35,171 bases of DNA from a virus, in IMG/VR virus record IMGVR_UViG_3300000116_000041, positions 9,543 to 44,713 of that record; one strand, given 5' to 3'. The notes under the pieces were generated by a model, which was not told the origin of the DNA, searched no databases, and was given only the letters and a program-made list of their open reading frames with translations. This document shows, piece by piece, positions 21,624 to 30,214 of the stretch (positions are counted from its first letter, which is position 1; each line of letters begins with the position of its first letter). The position numbers and the translations under genes are program-made.

Positions 21624-23830
21624 TGTACAAGCAAAGCTTATATGAGGTCGTAAGACCTATTAAAATAAACACCATTAAAAGACTTAACAAGTCTAAAAAA
21701 TGGAAATATGGATATAATAAAGAACATGACGTTGTTGTTATATCTAAAACCGGTATGATAGGTGAGATATACGAGATACAAAATCTTAGGATAGCTTTAC
21801 CCCAACAACCTAAACAAGTTCATAAATTTAAAAGTGACAAGTGGGAAGTGACAGAATATCCTAAAGAGTTAAATAGAATTAAAACTATATTTGATTGGAA
21901 AGAATATCCTAAAGACTTTAAAAGTAAATATATAGATTATATAGAAAATGAGTTCAAAAAAAGAGAAGAGGGTTTTTGGTATATTAATAAAGGTAAGTCT
22001 ACTTACATTACTGGTACTCATTATATGTACCTGCAGTGGTCCAAGATTGATGTTGGGAAACCAGACTTTCGAGAAGCAAATAGACTTTTCTATATATTCT
22101 GGGAAGCTTGCAAGGCAGACGTACGATCGTACGGATTGTGCTACCTTAAGAATCGTCGATCAGGCTTTTCCTTTATGGCATCAGGAGAGGTGGTTAACTT
22201 GGCAACCATATCTAGCGACTCCCGATATGGTATTTTATCTAAGTCTGGACCCGATGCGAAAAAGATGTTCACAGATAAAGTGGTTCCGATATCCGTTAAT
22301 TACCCATTCTTTTTCAAACCTATCCAGGACGGAATGGACCGTCCAAAGACCGAGCTTGCCTTCCGCGTCCCCGCGTCCAAGCTCACAAGACGGAACATTG
22401 TCAGTTCCGACAAACCCGAAGCCTTACAGGGTCTCGATACCACGATCGACTGGAAAAACACCGGCGATAACTCCTATGATGGTGAGAAACTCAAACTCCT
22501 CGTCCACGATGAGAGTGGTAAGTGGGAACGCCCGAACAACATCCTCAACAACTGGCGTGTTACGAAAACCACCCTTAGATTAGGTTCTAAAATTATTGGT
22601 AAGTGTATGATGGGATCAACATCTAACGCTTTAGATAAAGGTGGTGATAACTTTAAAAAACTATATGAATCATCAGATGTTACACAACGAAACCGAAACG
22701 GCCAAACAAAATCTGGATTATATTCTTTTTTTATCCCAATGGAGTGGAACTACGAAGGATTTATTGATGAGTACGGAATTCCAGTATTTGATAATCCAGA
22801 CAATGATGTCCTCGGACCAGATGGGGAGTTAATATATGTAGGTGTTGTAGAACACTGGCAAAATGAAGTTGATGGTTTAAAAAACGATCAAGATGCTTTA
22901 AACGAATTTTATAGACAGTTTCCAAGAACCACTGAACATGCGTTTAGAGATGAAACTAAAAACAGTATATTTAACTTAGTAAAAATATACGAGCAAATAG
23001 ATTATAACGAAACACATCCAACGCCTATAGTTGGAAGTTTTGTTTGGGAAGGCGGAATAAAAGATTCAAATGTTAAATTTTATCCAAATGCAAATGGCAG
23101 GTTTAATTTATCATGGGTACCACCTATAAGTTTACAAAATAATTATTTTTTAAAAAATGGAATACGACATCCAGGAAATGATCACATCGGTTCGTTTGGC
23201 TGTGACAGTTACGATATTAGTGGTACTGTTGATGGTCTTGGATCTAAAGGAGCGTTACATGGACTAACTAAGTTCAGTATGGAAGATGCACCTCCAAATA
23301 CGTTTTTCTTAGAGTATATAGCTAGACCACAAACAGCCGAGATATTCTTTGAGGACGTTTTAATGGCATTAGTATTTTACGGAATGCCTTTACTCGCAGA
23401 GAACAATAAACCTCGTCTATTGTATTATTTAAAAAGAAGAGGTTATAGAGGCTACTCAATGAATAGACCTGATAAAATGTGGAATAAACTATCAGTAGCT
23501 GAAAAAGAAGTTGGAGGCATTCCAAATTCAAGTGAAGATATTAAACAAGCTCATGCAGCAGCAATAGAAAGTTATATTCAAGATCACGTGGGAGTAAAAG
23601 AAGATGGTGAGTATGGTAATATAAGTTTTAACGATACTTTAAACGACTGGGCAAAGTTTGATATTAACAATAGAACAAAATTTGATGCTGCTATTAGCTC
23701 TGGTCTAGCAATTATGGCATGTAATAAGAATTTATACCGACCAAAACCACAAAGAACTGAAACTACTGTAAACTTTGGGTTTACAAAATATAACAACAAA
23801 GGTATGTTATCAAAAGCAATAAACAAATGA
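21623..23830 (+). CDS. terL: Terminase large subunit (packaging ATPase-nuclease), 735 aa
   Basis: TerL pumps phage DNA into the prohead and cuts the concatemer. The ATPase half shows a Walker A-like loop LKNRRSGFSF at 175-184, Walker B LKLLVHDES at 290-298 with Asp296-Glu297, and a coupling-type motif MMGSTSN at 329-335. The nuclease half has FGCDSYDIS with Asp528, PLLAENNK with Glu593 and RTKFDAAIS with Asp688, a plausible RNase H-type triad. The length is usual for the crAss-like family, which is longer than many TerL proteins. Positions about 22030-22570 are far richer in G+C than the flanks (near 54% at 22321-22560 against about 28-30%) and coincide with the ATPase core, while the frame stays open. 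The end overlaps the portal start as ATGA. Confidence 0.92.
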   Translation: MYKQSLYEVVRPIKINTIKRLNKSKKWKYGYNKEHDVVVISKTGMIGEIYEIQNLRIALPQQPKQVHKFKSDKWEVTEYPKELNRIKTIFDWKEYPKDFKSKYIDYIENEFKKREEGFWYINKGKSTYITGTHYMYLQWSKIDVGKPDFREANRLFYIFWEACKADVRSYGLCYLKNRRSGFSFMASGEVVNLATISSDSRYGILSKSGPDAKKMFTDKVVPISVNYPFFFKPIQDGMDRPKTELAFRVPASKLTRRNIVSSDKPEALQGLDTTIDWKNTGDNSYDGEKLKLLVHDESGKWERPNNILNNWRVTKTTLRLGSKIIGKCMMGSTSNALDKGGDNFKKLYESSDVTQRNRNGQTKSGLYSFFIPMEWNYEGFIDEYGIPVFDNPDNDVLGPDGELIYVGVVEHWQNEVDGLKNDQDALNEFYRQFPRTTEHAFRDETKNSIFNLVKIYEQIDYNETHPTPIVGSFVWEGGIKDSNVKFYPNANGRFNLSWVPPISLQNNYFLKNGIRHPGNDHIGSFGCDSYDISGTVDGLGSKGALHGLTKFSMEDAPPNTFFLEYIARPQTAEIFFEDVLMALVFYGMPLLAENNKPRLLYYLKRRGYRGYSMNRPDKMWNKLSVAEKEVGGIPNSSEDIKQAHAAAIESYIQDHVGVKEDGEYGNISFNDTLNDWAKFDINNRTKFDAAISSGLAIMACNKNLYRPKPQRTETTVNFGFTKYNNKGMLSKAINK

Positions 23831-26250
23831 TTAAAACACAAGTAAAATCTGGATTTCCTAGTCAGGCAGTGCCTGATGTAGAGAAGTCTGGTCAACAATA
23901 TGGCCTGCAAGTTGCAAAAGCTATAGAATCTGAGTGGTTTAGTAGTGATAACGGAAGTGATAGGTATTACGATACACAACTTCGTTTCCACGAACTAAGA
24001 TTATACGCTCGTGGAGAACAAAGTATACAAAAATATAAAGATGAGTTATCAATTAATGGTGACTTAAGCTATTTAAACTTAGACTGGAAACCAGTGCCTA
24101 TTATACCTAAGTTTGTAGATATAGTTGTTAATGGTATTAATGAAAGAATGTATGATATTAAAGCATTTTCAGTTGATCCTGCTTCTGCACAAAGAAGAAC
24201 AAAGTATATTGAAGATGTTGTAGAAGATATGCAGTTTAAAGGTTTCAAACAAAATGTTCAAGAACAAACTGGTATTAACACGTTTAATAATCCACCAGAA
24301 GCTTTACCAAAAGATGATGAAGAGTTAACTGTTCACATGCAACTGGAATATAAACAAGCTATTGAAATAGCTGAAGAAGAAGCTATATCAAACGTTATGA
24401 ATATTAATAAGTATGACTTATTGAAAAAACGTTTAGATTATGATTTAGCAGTTCTAGGTATTGCTTGTGTTAAAAATGGATTTAATACAGCTGAAGGTAT
24501 AACTATAAATTATGTAGATCCTGTTAATATTGTTTATTCTTATAGTGAATCACCTTACTTTGACGATCTATGGTATGTTGGTGAGGTTAAAAGATGTAAA
24601 ATAAAAGATCTTAAAAAAGAATTTCCAGAAATAACACTAAAGGAAATAGAAGAGATAGAAGGCAAATACACAACACCTTCAAATGACAAGTATAATTATT
24701 ATCAAAAAGATGATAATAACAATAACAAAGGTTATGTAAATATTTTATATTTTGAATACAAAACGTTTAACGATCAAGTTTATAAGTTAAAGAAAAATGC
24801 AAGTGGTGGAGATAAAGCTATTAAAAAAGATAATACATTTAATCCACCAAAAGATCAAAGAGCAAGATTTGAAAGAGTAAAAAGATCGATAGAGGTTTTA
24901 TACTCTGGAGCTAAAATTGTTGGTCACGATGTTTTATTTGAATGGAAAAAATGTGAAAACATGACTAGGCCAAAGTCAGATATTACAAAAGTAGCAATGA
25001 GTTACAATTTAGTTGCTCCTCGTATGTATAAAGGAAGAGCTGAGTCTTTAGTAAGTAGAATGATAAGTTTTGCTGATATGATTCAAATAACTCATTTAAA
25101 ACTACAGCAAGTAATGGCAAGAGTAGTTCCAGATGGTGTTTACTTAGATGCTGATGGACTTGCTGAAATTGATTTAGGTAACGGAACAAACTATAATCCA
25201 CAAGAAGCTTTAAACATGTATTTTCAAACTGGTAGTGTTATTGGTAGATCAATGACGCAAGACGGAGACTTTAATCAAGGTCGTATGCCAATACAAGAAT
25301 TACAATCTAACGGTAGTCAAGGTAAAATTAATAGTTTAATACAGTCTTACAACTATTATATACAAATGATGCGTGATGTAACTGGATTAAATGAAGCTAG
25401 AGATGGTAGTATGCCAGATAAACAATCATTAGTTGGTTTACAGAAACTAGCAGCAGCGAATAGTAACACAGCAACAAGACATATACTTCAATCTGGTGTT
25501 TATTTAGCTTTAAAAACAGCTGAAGCGGTTTCTCTTAGAATATCTGATGTTTTAGAATACTCTAACACAAGAAATCAATTTGTTTTATCATTAGGTAGAT
25601 TTAATGTAGGTACTTTAAATGATGTTAAACACTTACACATACATGATTTTGGTATATTTTTAGAATTAGCACCTGATGAAGAAGAAAAACAAAGATTAGA
25701 AAACAATATACAAATGGCTATGCAGCAACAAGCTATTAACCTAGAAGATGCTATTGATATACGAGAAGTTAAAAACTTAAAACTAGCTAATCAATTGTTA
25801 AAAGTTAGAAAAAGGAAAAAACTAGAACAAGACCAAGCACTTCAACAACAGAACATACAAGCTCAATCTGAATCTAATGCTCAAGCAGCACAAGCATCAG
25901 CCCAAGCTGAAATGCAGAAAGAACAAGCACTTGCTGAAACTAAAATTAGTATAAATCAAGCACAATTAGAGTTTGATATTAAAAAGCTTGAAAAAGAAGC
26001 CGCTATTAAGTTTGATTTGATGCAAAAAGAATTTGATTTGAATATGCAGCTTAAAAATGCTGAAAGTAGTGTAATTAAAGATAAGGATAGACAGAAGGAA
26101 GATCGTAAAGATGAAAGAACAAGAATACAAGCATCTCAACAGTCTTCATTGATAGAACAAAGAAAAAACGACGGACCTTCTAAGAAATTTGAGTCAAGAG
26201 GTATGGACAACTTAGGTGGGTTTGATTTAGAACAATTTGAACCAAGATAA
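23827..26250 (+). CDS. Portal protein, 807 aa
   Basis: The portal forms the dodecameric gate at one capsid vertex, through which TerL drives DNA. It directly follows TerL and is large, as in crAss-like podoviruses. The middle is a mixed alpha/beta domain (WKPVPIIPKFVDIVVNGINE around residue 80; QLEYKQAIEIAEEEAISNVM). A region near residues 510-565 (MRDVTGLNEARDGSMPDKQS...) matches what is typical of portal proteins in this group. From about residue 615 on, the protein becomes a long Gln/Ala/Glu coiled coil (QALQQQNIQAQSE...). It ends with a charged DRQKEDRKDERTR stretch that I recall from crAss-like portals. The coiled coil probably lines the capsid interior. Confidence 0.85.
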   Translation: MIKTQVKSGFPSQAVPDVEKSGQQYGLQVAKAIESEWFSSDNGSDRYYDTQLRFHELRLYARGEQSIQKYKDELSINGDLSYLNLDWKPVPIIPKFVDIVVNGINERMYDIKAFSVDPASAQRRTKYIEDVVEDMQFKGFKQNVQEQTGINTFNNPPEALPKDDEELTVHMQLEYKQAIEIAEEEAISNVMNINKYDLLKKRLDYDLAVLGIACVKNGFNTAEGITINYVDPVNIVYSYSESPYFDDLWYVGEVKRCKIKDLKKEFPEITLKEIEEIEGKYTTPSNDKYNYYQKDDNNNNKGYVNILYFEYKTFNDQVYKLKKNASGGDKAIKKDNTFNPPKDQRARFERVKRSIEVLYSGAKIVGHDVLFEWKKCENMTRPKSDITKVAMSYNLVAPRMYKGRAESLVSRMISFADMIQITHLKLQQVMARVVPDGVYLDADGLAEIDLGNGTNYNPQEALNMYFQTGSVIGRSMTQDGDFNQGRMPIQELQSNGSQGKINSLIQSYNYYIQMMRDVTGLNEARDGSMPDKQSLVGLQKLAAANSNTATRHILQSGVYLALKTAEAVSLRISDVLEYSNTRNQFVLSLGRFNVGTLNDVKHLHIHDFGIFLELAPDEEEKQRLENNIQMAMQQQAINLEDAIDIREVKNLKLANQLLKVRKRKKLEQDQALQQQNIQAQSESNAQAAQASAQAEMQKEQALAETKISINQAQLEFDIKKLEKEAAIKFDLMQKEFDLNMQLKNAESSVIKDKDRQKEDRKDERTRIQASQQSSLIEQRKNDGPSKKFESRGMDNLGGFDLEQFEPR

Positions 26251-26266
26251 AAAACAATAAAAAACT

Positions 26267-26623
26267 ATGGGAAACAGAATTAAAACATTTCCGGGAAATA
26301 TAGCCGGATCAGTATTCACTGCTGCAAGTAGTGATGCTATTAAACCTCCAGTTGGTCATTTATTTGTTGCATTTACTGTTTTAACACAAGCAACATTTGA
26401 TGCTAGTGGAGGATTAGTTAGTAACAAGCCAGAGCAGTTTGCAAATACAGAAGATGCTGCTGGTGATTTAGTTAATGACGCAGAAACAACATCTGAAGGA
26501 TCTGGTGGTGTACAGATTACAAACTCAAACACAACTTTTCCTGCTGGATCAACTATTTATGGTAGTTATACCGAAATAGATTTAGCTGGAGGAACAATTT
26601 TAGCATATTACGCTAAACAATAA
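26267..26623 (+). CDS. Small beta-rich virion protein, 118 aa
   Basis: The product begins MGNRIKTFPGNIAGSVFTAA and contains the motif FPAGSTIYGSYTEIDLAGGT near the end, which resembles the 'GxTIYGRWTxxxLxSGxVIAY' ending of small uncharacterised proteins beside phage capsid genes. It is Ala/Gly/Thr-rich, free of cysteine and probably a beta sandwich. Its place between portal and scaffold-like genes suggests a head-decoration or minor head protein. Confidence 0.6.
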   Translation: MGNRIKTFPGNIAGSVFTAASSDAIKPPVGHLFVAFTVLTQATFDASGGLVSNKPEQFANTEDAAGDLVNDAETTSEGSGGVQITNSNTTFPAGSTIYGSYTEIDLAGGTILAYYAKQ

Positions 26624-26653
26624 TTATTTTTAACAATTTTATAATATTATATT

Positions 26654-27814
26654 ATGGCAAATGAAAAACAACAAGAAGAGGTTGTTGAACAAGTAGTGGA
26701 GGCTAAAGAAGTCGAAACTAAAGAACAACCAACAAAACTATCTGGCTTTCAAGAGAAAGAAGAAATGTACAAAGTGGATATAACCAAACCACCTGCATCA
26801 GAAACTACTGAAGAAAAAGTAGAAGAACCTGTTAAAGAGGAAGAAGTTACTCCTGTTGAAGAAACAGAGGTAAAAGATACTCCCGTTTTACAAGAGATAA
26901 CAGAAGAAGAACAAACTGAAGAACCTGTTGAAGAAGCAGAAGAAACAGTTGAAGAAGAAATTAAAGATAAAACTCCAGAAGTGGAGCTACCAGAAAACAT
27001 TGAGAAACTCGTAGAGTTTATGAATGAGACTGGTGGAACGCTAGAGGATTACGTTCGCCTCAATGCGGATTACTCAAACGTGGACGGAGAAGCTCTTTTA
27101 CGAGAGTTTTATAAATCTACAAAACCTCATCTCTCTTCAGACGAAGTTAATTTTATGTTGGAAGACAATTTTAGCTTTGATGAAGAATCAGATGAACCTA
27201 GAGACGTAAAAAGAAAAAAACTTGCTTATAAAGAAGCAGTTGCACAAGCCAAAACGCATTTAGAAACTCTAAAAGGTAAATACTACCAAGAACTCAAGTT
27301 GGGTTCAAGGTTGTCTAAAGAGCAACAAAAAGCTATGGACTTTTTCAACCGCTATAATGAGCAAGAGAATACGGCAAGCGAGCTAAACGCAAAACAACAA
27401 AAACATTTTAACAAAGAAACTGAAAAAGTTTTTAATAAGAATTTCAAAGGTTTTGATTTTCAAGTTGGGGACAAAAAATATCGTTACAACGTTAAAGATG
27501 TGCAGGAAACAAAAGGTGCTCAAAGTGATGTGCTAAAAGTTTTTAGTAATTACATTGGTGAAGATAATTTGCTGAAAGATGCTAAGAGTTACCACAAATC
27601 TTTGTTTGCTGCGAGAAACGCTGACGCTTTAGCAACTCATTTTTATGATCAAGGCCGAGCAGATGCTATTAAGAATATAACTTCAGAAGCTAAAAATATT
27701 AATTTAGGTGATAGAAAAAGTCCTGATGGCAATGTAAAGGTTGGTGATAAAAAGTATAGAGTTGTAAGCGGCGATAATAGTTCTAGCCAAAAATTTAAAC
27801 TAAAAAATTATTAA
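26654..27814 (+). CDS. Putative capsid scaffolding protein, 386 aa
   Basis: The first 115 residues are very acidic and Val/Glu/Pro/Thr-rich (VEEPVKEEEVTPVEETEVKD), probably extended and disordered. They are followed by a helical part (LEDYVRLNADYSN, REFYKSTKPHLSSDEVNFML, RKKLAYKEAVAQAKTHLETL) and a more mixed C-terminal region (FDFQVGDKKYRYNVKDVQET). An acidic, helical protein immediately before the major capsid gene is the usual position and composition of phage scaffolds. No protease domain or obvious cleavage site is seen. The first 350 bp encode mostly Glu, so base composition is skewed to GAA. Confidence 0.6.
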   Translation: MANEKQQEEVVEQVVEAKEVETKEQPTKLSGFQEKEEMYKVDITKPPASETTEEKVEEPVKEEEVTPVEETEVKDTPVLQEITEEEQTEEPVEEAEETVEEEIKDKTPEVELPENIEKLVEFMNETGGTLEDYVRLNADYSNVDGEALLREFYKSTKPHLSSDEVNFMLEDNFSFDEESDEPRDVKRKKLAYKEAVAQAKTHLETLKGKYYQELKLGSRLSKEQQKAMDFFNRYNEQENTASELNAKQQKHFNKETEKVFNKNFKGFDFQVGDKKYRYNVKDVQETKGAQSDVLKVFSNYIGEDNLLKDAKSYHKSLFAARNADALATHFYDQGRADAIKNITSEAKNINLGDRKSPDGNVKVGDKKYRVVSGDNSSSQKFKLKNY

Positions 27815-27838
27815 CAAAACTATTAAAAATTATTAATT

Positions 27839-29275
27839 ATGGCAACAGTCAATTTTTCGGGACCAGGTTCTGCTTCAGTAATTTCACCATCGTATCAACA
27901 GATGACGTTGGCTCAAAATTACTTAGACATAGCAAGCGGTGGTTGGGCTCAACAATATCTTCCAGATTTATACGAGAAGGAAGTAGACAGATATGGTAAC
28001 AGAACCATTTCTGGATTTTTATCAATGCTTAGTGCTGAAATGCCTTTACAATCTGACCAAGTAGTTTGGTCTGAACAAGGTAGATTACACTTAGCATACA
28101 ACGGAGAGATTAATCCTGTAACAGGAGCAATCGATGCGATTACTAACGTTGATGGTGCGGGCTCAGAAGCTCATGCTGTTAGAGTTGGTGCAACATTAGT
28201 ATGTGAAATAGGAGGCGTAGTATTCAAAGCAATATGTACGGCTGGTATTGAAACATCAACAGCTGCATTAACAATCAGACCTTATACTGCACAGAACGTA
28301 GATGACATCGCGGGAATCGCTGTTACAGATAACCAAGTTATCAAGTTCTTTGTATATGGTTCTGAATTTGCAAAAGGTCAAGATACGATGAACGGTTCTA
28401 TCGAGCCAAGATTCGAGACTTTTACAAATAGACCAATGATCTTAAAAGATCACTTTGAAATTAACGGATCAGACACAGCGCAAATTGGCTGGGTTGAAGT
28501 TTCTGGAGAATCAGGACAAGGTGGGTACTTATGGTACTTAAAATCTTCTGGTGATATTAGAGCTAGATTCAATGATTACTTAGAGATGTCTATGGTTGAA
28601 GCAGAAAACGCTTCTGGTACTAACGTATTTTCTGGCATGACTACTGCAGCTGGACACGAAGCTCCTGAGGGATCTGAAGGTTTATTTGCAGCTGTTGAAG
28701 CAAGAGGTATCGTAGCTACTAACTTAGTTGATAACGCGGCAGATGCACTAGCAGATTTCGATTTATTATTAGCTGAATTAGATAAGCAAGGTGCTATTGA
28801 AGAAAACATGCTTTACTTAAATAGAGCTGGTAACTTAATCTTTGACGATATGCTAGGTCAGCTAAACGCAAACTACGATGGTGGTTCATCATTCGGTGTT
28901 TTCGAAAATAGCAAAGACATGGCATTAAATCTTGGATTCTCTGGCTTTAGAAGAGGTTCATATGACTTCTATAAAACTGATTGGAAATACTTAAACGATT
29001 CTTCTACAAGAGGACACGTTGGAGGTGTCAAAGGTATTATTATACCAGCTGGTACTTCTTCAGTATACGATCAGCAAGTAGGAGCTAACGTACGAAGACC
29101 ATTCTTACACGTTAGATACAGAGCTGGACAAGCTGATGATAGAAAGTTGAAATCTTGGGTTACAGGTTCCGTTGGTGGAGCTTCTAGTTCAAGCATTGAT
29201 AAAATGGAAATTCACTATTTATCTGAAAGATGTTTGGTTACTCAAGCTGCGAACAATTTCGTATTACTTAAGTAA
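27839..29275 (+). CDS. Major capsid protein, HK97-fold candidate, 478 aa
   Basis: The gene follows the portal and scaffold-like genes and has the length usual for crAss-like capsid proteins. The start MATVNFSGPGSASVISPSYQ leads into a helical segment (YLDIASGGWAQQYLPDLYEK) and a loop with SAEMPLQSDQVVWSEQGRLH. Later parts are strand- and Gly-rich with a long alpha segment (AADALADFDLLLAELDKQGA). The sequence has more G+C-rich codons than its neighbours, as expected of a highly expressed gene. There is no transmembrane or signal segment. A strong intrinsic terminator follows the stop. The HK97 fold itself is inferred. Confidence 0.82.
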   Translation: MATVNFSGPGSASVISPSYQQMTLAQNYLDIASGGWAQQYLPDLYEKEVDRYGNRTISGFLSMLSAEMPLQSDQVVWSEQGRLHLAYNGEINPVTGAIDAITNVDGAGSEAHAVRVGATLVCEIGGVVFKAICTAGIETSTAALTIRPYTAQNVDDIAGIAVTDNQVIKFFVYGSEFAKGQDTMNGSIEPRFETFTNRPMILKDHFEINGSDTAQIGWVEVSGESGQGGYLWYLKSSGDIRARFNDYLEMSMVEAENASGTNVFSGMTTAAGHEAPEGSEGLFAAVEARGIVATNLVDNAADALADFDLLLAELDKQGAIEENMLYLNRAGNLIFDDMLGQLNANYDGGSSFGVFENSKDMALNLGFSGFRRGSYDFYKTDWKYLNDSSTRGHVGGVKGIIIPAGTSSVYDQQVGANVRRPFLHVRYRAGQADDRKLKSWVTGSVGGASSSSIDKMEIHYLSERCLVTQAANNFVLLK

Positions 29276-29291
29276 GATTACTATTAAAAGA

Positions 29292-29325
29292 ACCGGGGCT
29301 TCGGCCTCGGTACTTTTATTTTATT
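29292..29325 (+). terminator. Rho-independent terminator after the capsid gene
   Basis: An eight-pair stem (ACCGGGGC / GCCTCGGT, one G-T pair) closes a TTCG tetraloop and is followed by a T-rich tract (ACTTTTATTTTATT). This is a textbook intrinsic terminator 16 bases after the stop. Partial read-through would give fewer transcripts of the following tail genes. Confidence 0.88.
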
Positions 29326-29348
29326 AAAAATTTATATTATATCATATT

Positions 29349-30152
29349 ATGGAAAAAACAAAAAAAGTGGCAGAAAAGCCACAAGTGGTTGCTGCTAAAG
29401 TAGTAGAGCCAAAAACAAAACCTAAAAAAGAAGGTTGGATTATAAAAGATAGATTGTACGAACTGGATATACAAAGAATACCTCCAGTTTATATAATGAA
29501 ATCTAAAAACTTGTTTTATTTTGACGAAGAAAAAGGTTACGAAAGAGAAATAAAATATTGCAGAAATCAACAAACAGTTTTTGTTGATGAAATGAAAGGT
29601 CCACAAAGACTTGGTCATATCATATTTAGAAACGGATCATTGTTTGTAGATAAAGAGCAAGTAATGTTACAGAAATTTTTATCTTTATATCACTCAGATC
29701 GAAACAGAGTATATAGTGAGTTTAATGCAGAAAAAGAAGCTGAAGCTGATATTGACATATTAGAATTACAGTTAGAAGCTATGAATGCTGCTAAAAACTT
29801 AGATATTGATAGAGCTGAGGCAATAATGAGAACAGAGTTAGGCGATAGAGTTGCTAAGATGGCTTCTAAGGAGCTTAAGCGAGATGTAATGATATTTGCG
29901 CAAGAAAACGCTGCACTATTCTTAGAGCTTGTTAATGATGAAAATATTAATGTTAGAAACATTGGTATTAAATCAGTTGAGCAAGGAATAATTAAGCTTT
30001 CAGGCGATCAAAGAACATTTATGTGGGCATCTAATGACAGGAAGTTGTTTACAGTACCATTTGACGAAAACCCATACTCAGCATTAGCTGTTTGGTTTAA
30101 AACAGATGAGGGTATTGAAGTTTTTCAACAAGTTGAGAAAAAACTAAAATAA
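29349..30152 (+). CDS. Conserved phage protein downstream of capsid, 267 aa
   Basis: The N-terminus is basic and disordered (MEKTKKVAEKPQVVAAKVVE), followed by a beta-containing domain (LYELDIQRIPPVYIMKSKNL, then FYFDEEKGYEREIKYCRNQQ) and a long helical region (AEADIDILELQLEAMNAAKN). I recall similar proteins, with a 'FDEEKGYxREIRYxxNQ' core, next to capsid genes of crAss-like and marine phages. It could be a head-completion or capsid-vertex protein. No known activity can be read. Confidence 0.6.
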   Translation: MEKTKKVAEKPQVVAAKVVEPKTKPKKEGWIIKDRLYELDIQRIPPVYIMKSKNLFYFDEEKGYEREIKYCRNQQTVFVDEMKGPQRLGHIIFRNGSLFVDKEQVMLQKFLSLYHSDRNRVYSEFNAEKEAEADIDILELQLEAMNAAKNLDIDRAEAIMRTELGDRVAKMASKELKRDVMIFAQENAALFLELVNDENINVRNIGIKSVEQGIIKLSGDQRTFMWASNDRKLFTVPFDENPYSALAVWFKTDEGIEVFQQVEKKLK

Positions 30153-30167
30153 CAAAACTTTATAGAG

Positions 30168-30192
30168 GTAGTCATCTCTATGAGGTGACTAC
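30168..30192 (+). terminator. Strong hairpin between tail genes, possible weak terminator
   Basis: Eleven pairs (GTAGTCATCTC / GAGGTGACTAC, one G-T) close a three-base loop, with TATAG/CTATA able to extend the stem after an internal loop. No clear T-tract follows, so it may act as a processing, stability or attenuation element and not as a full terminator. Confidence 0.4.
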
Positions 30193-30214
30193 TTACTATA
30201 AATAAAAATAAATT

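Noticed and set aside
21948-22583. 211-aa plus-strand frame inside terL
   Set aside because: It coincides with the GC-rich island, where stop codons are rarer. TerL in the main frame carries all expected motifs, so this is a by-product.
21623-23830. An intein or intron still present in terL
   Set aside because: The protein has the expected length for the family and no inserted domain. Only the codon composition is unusual.
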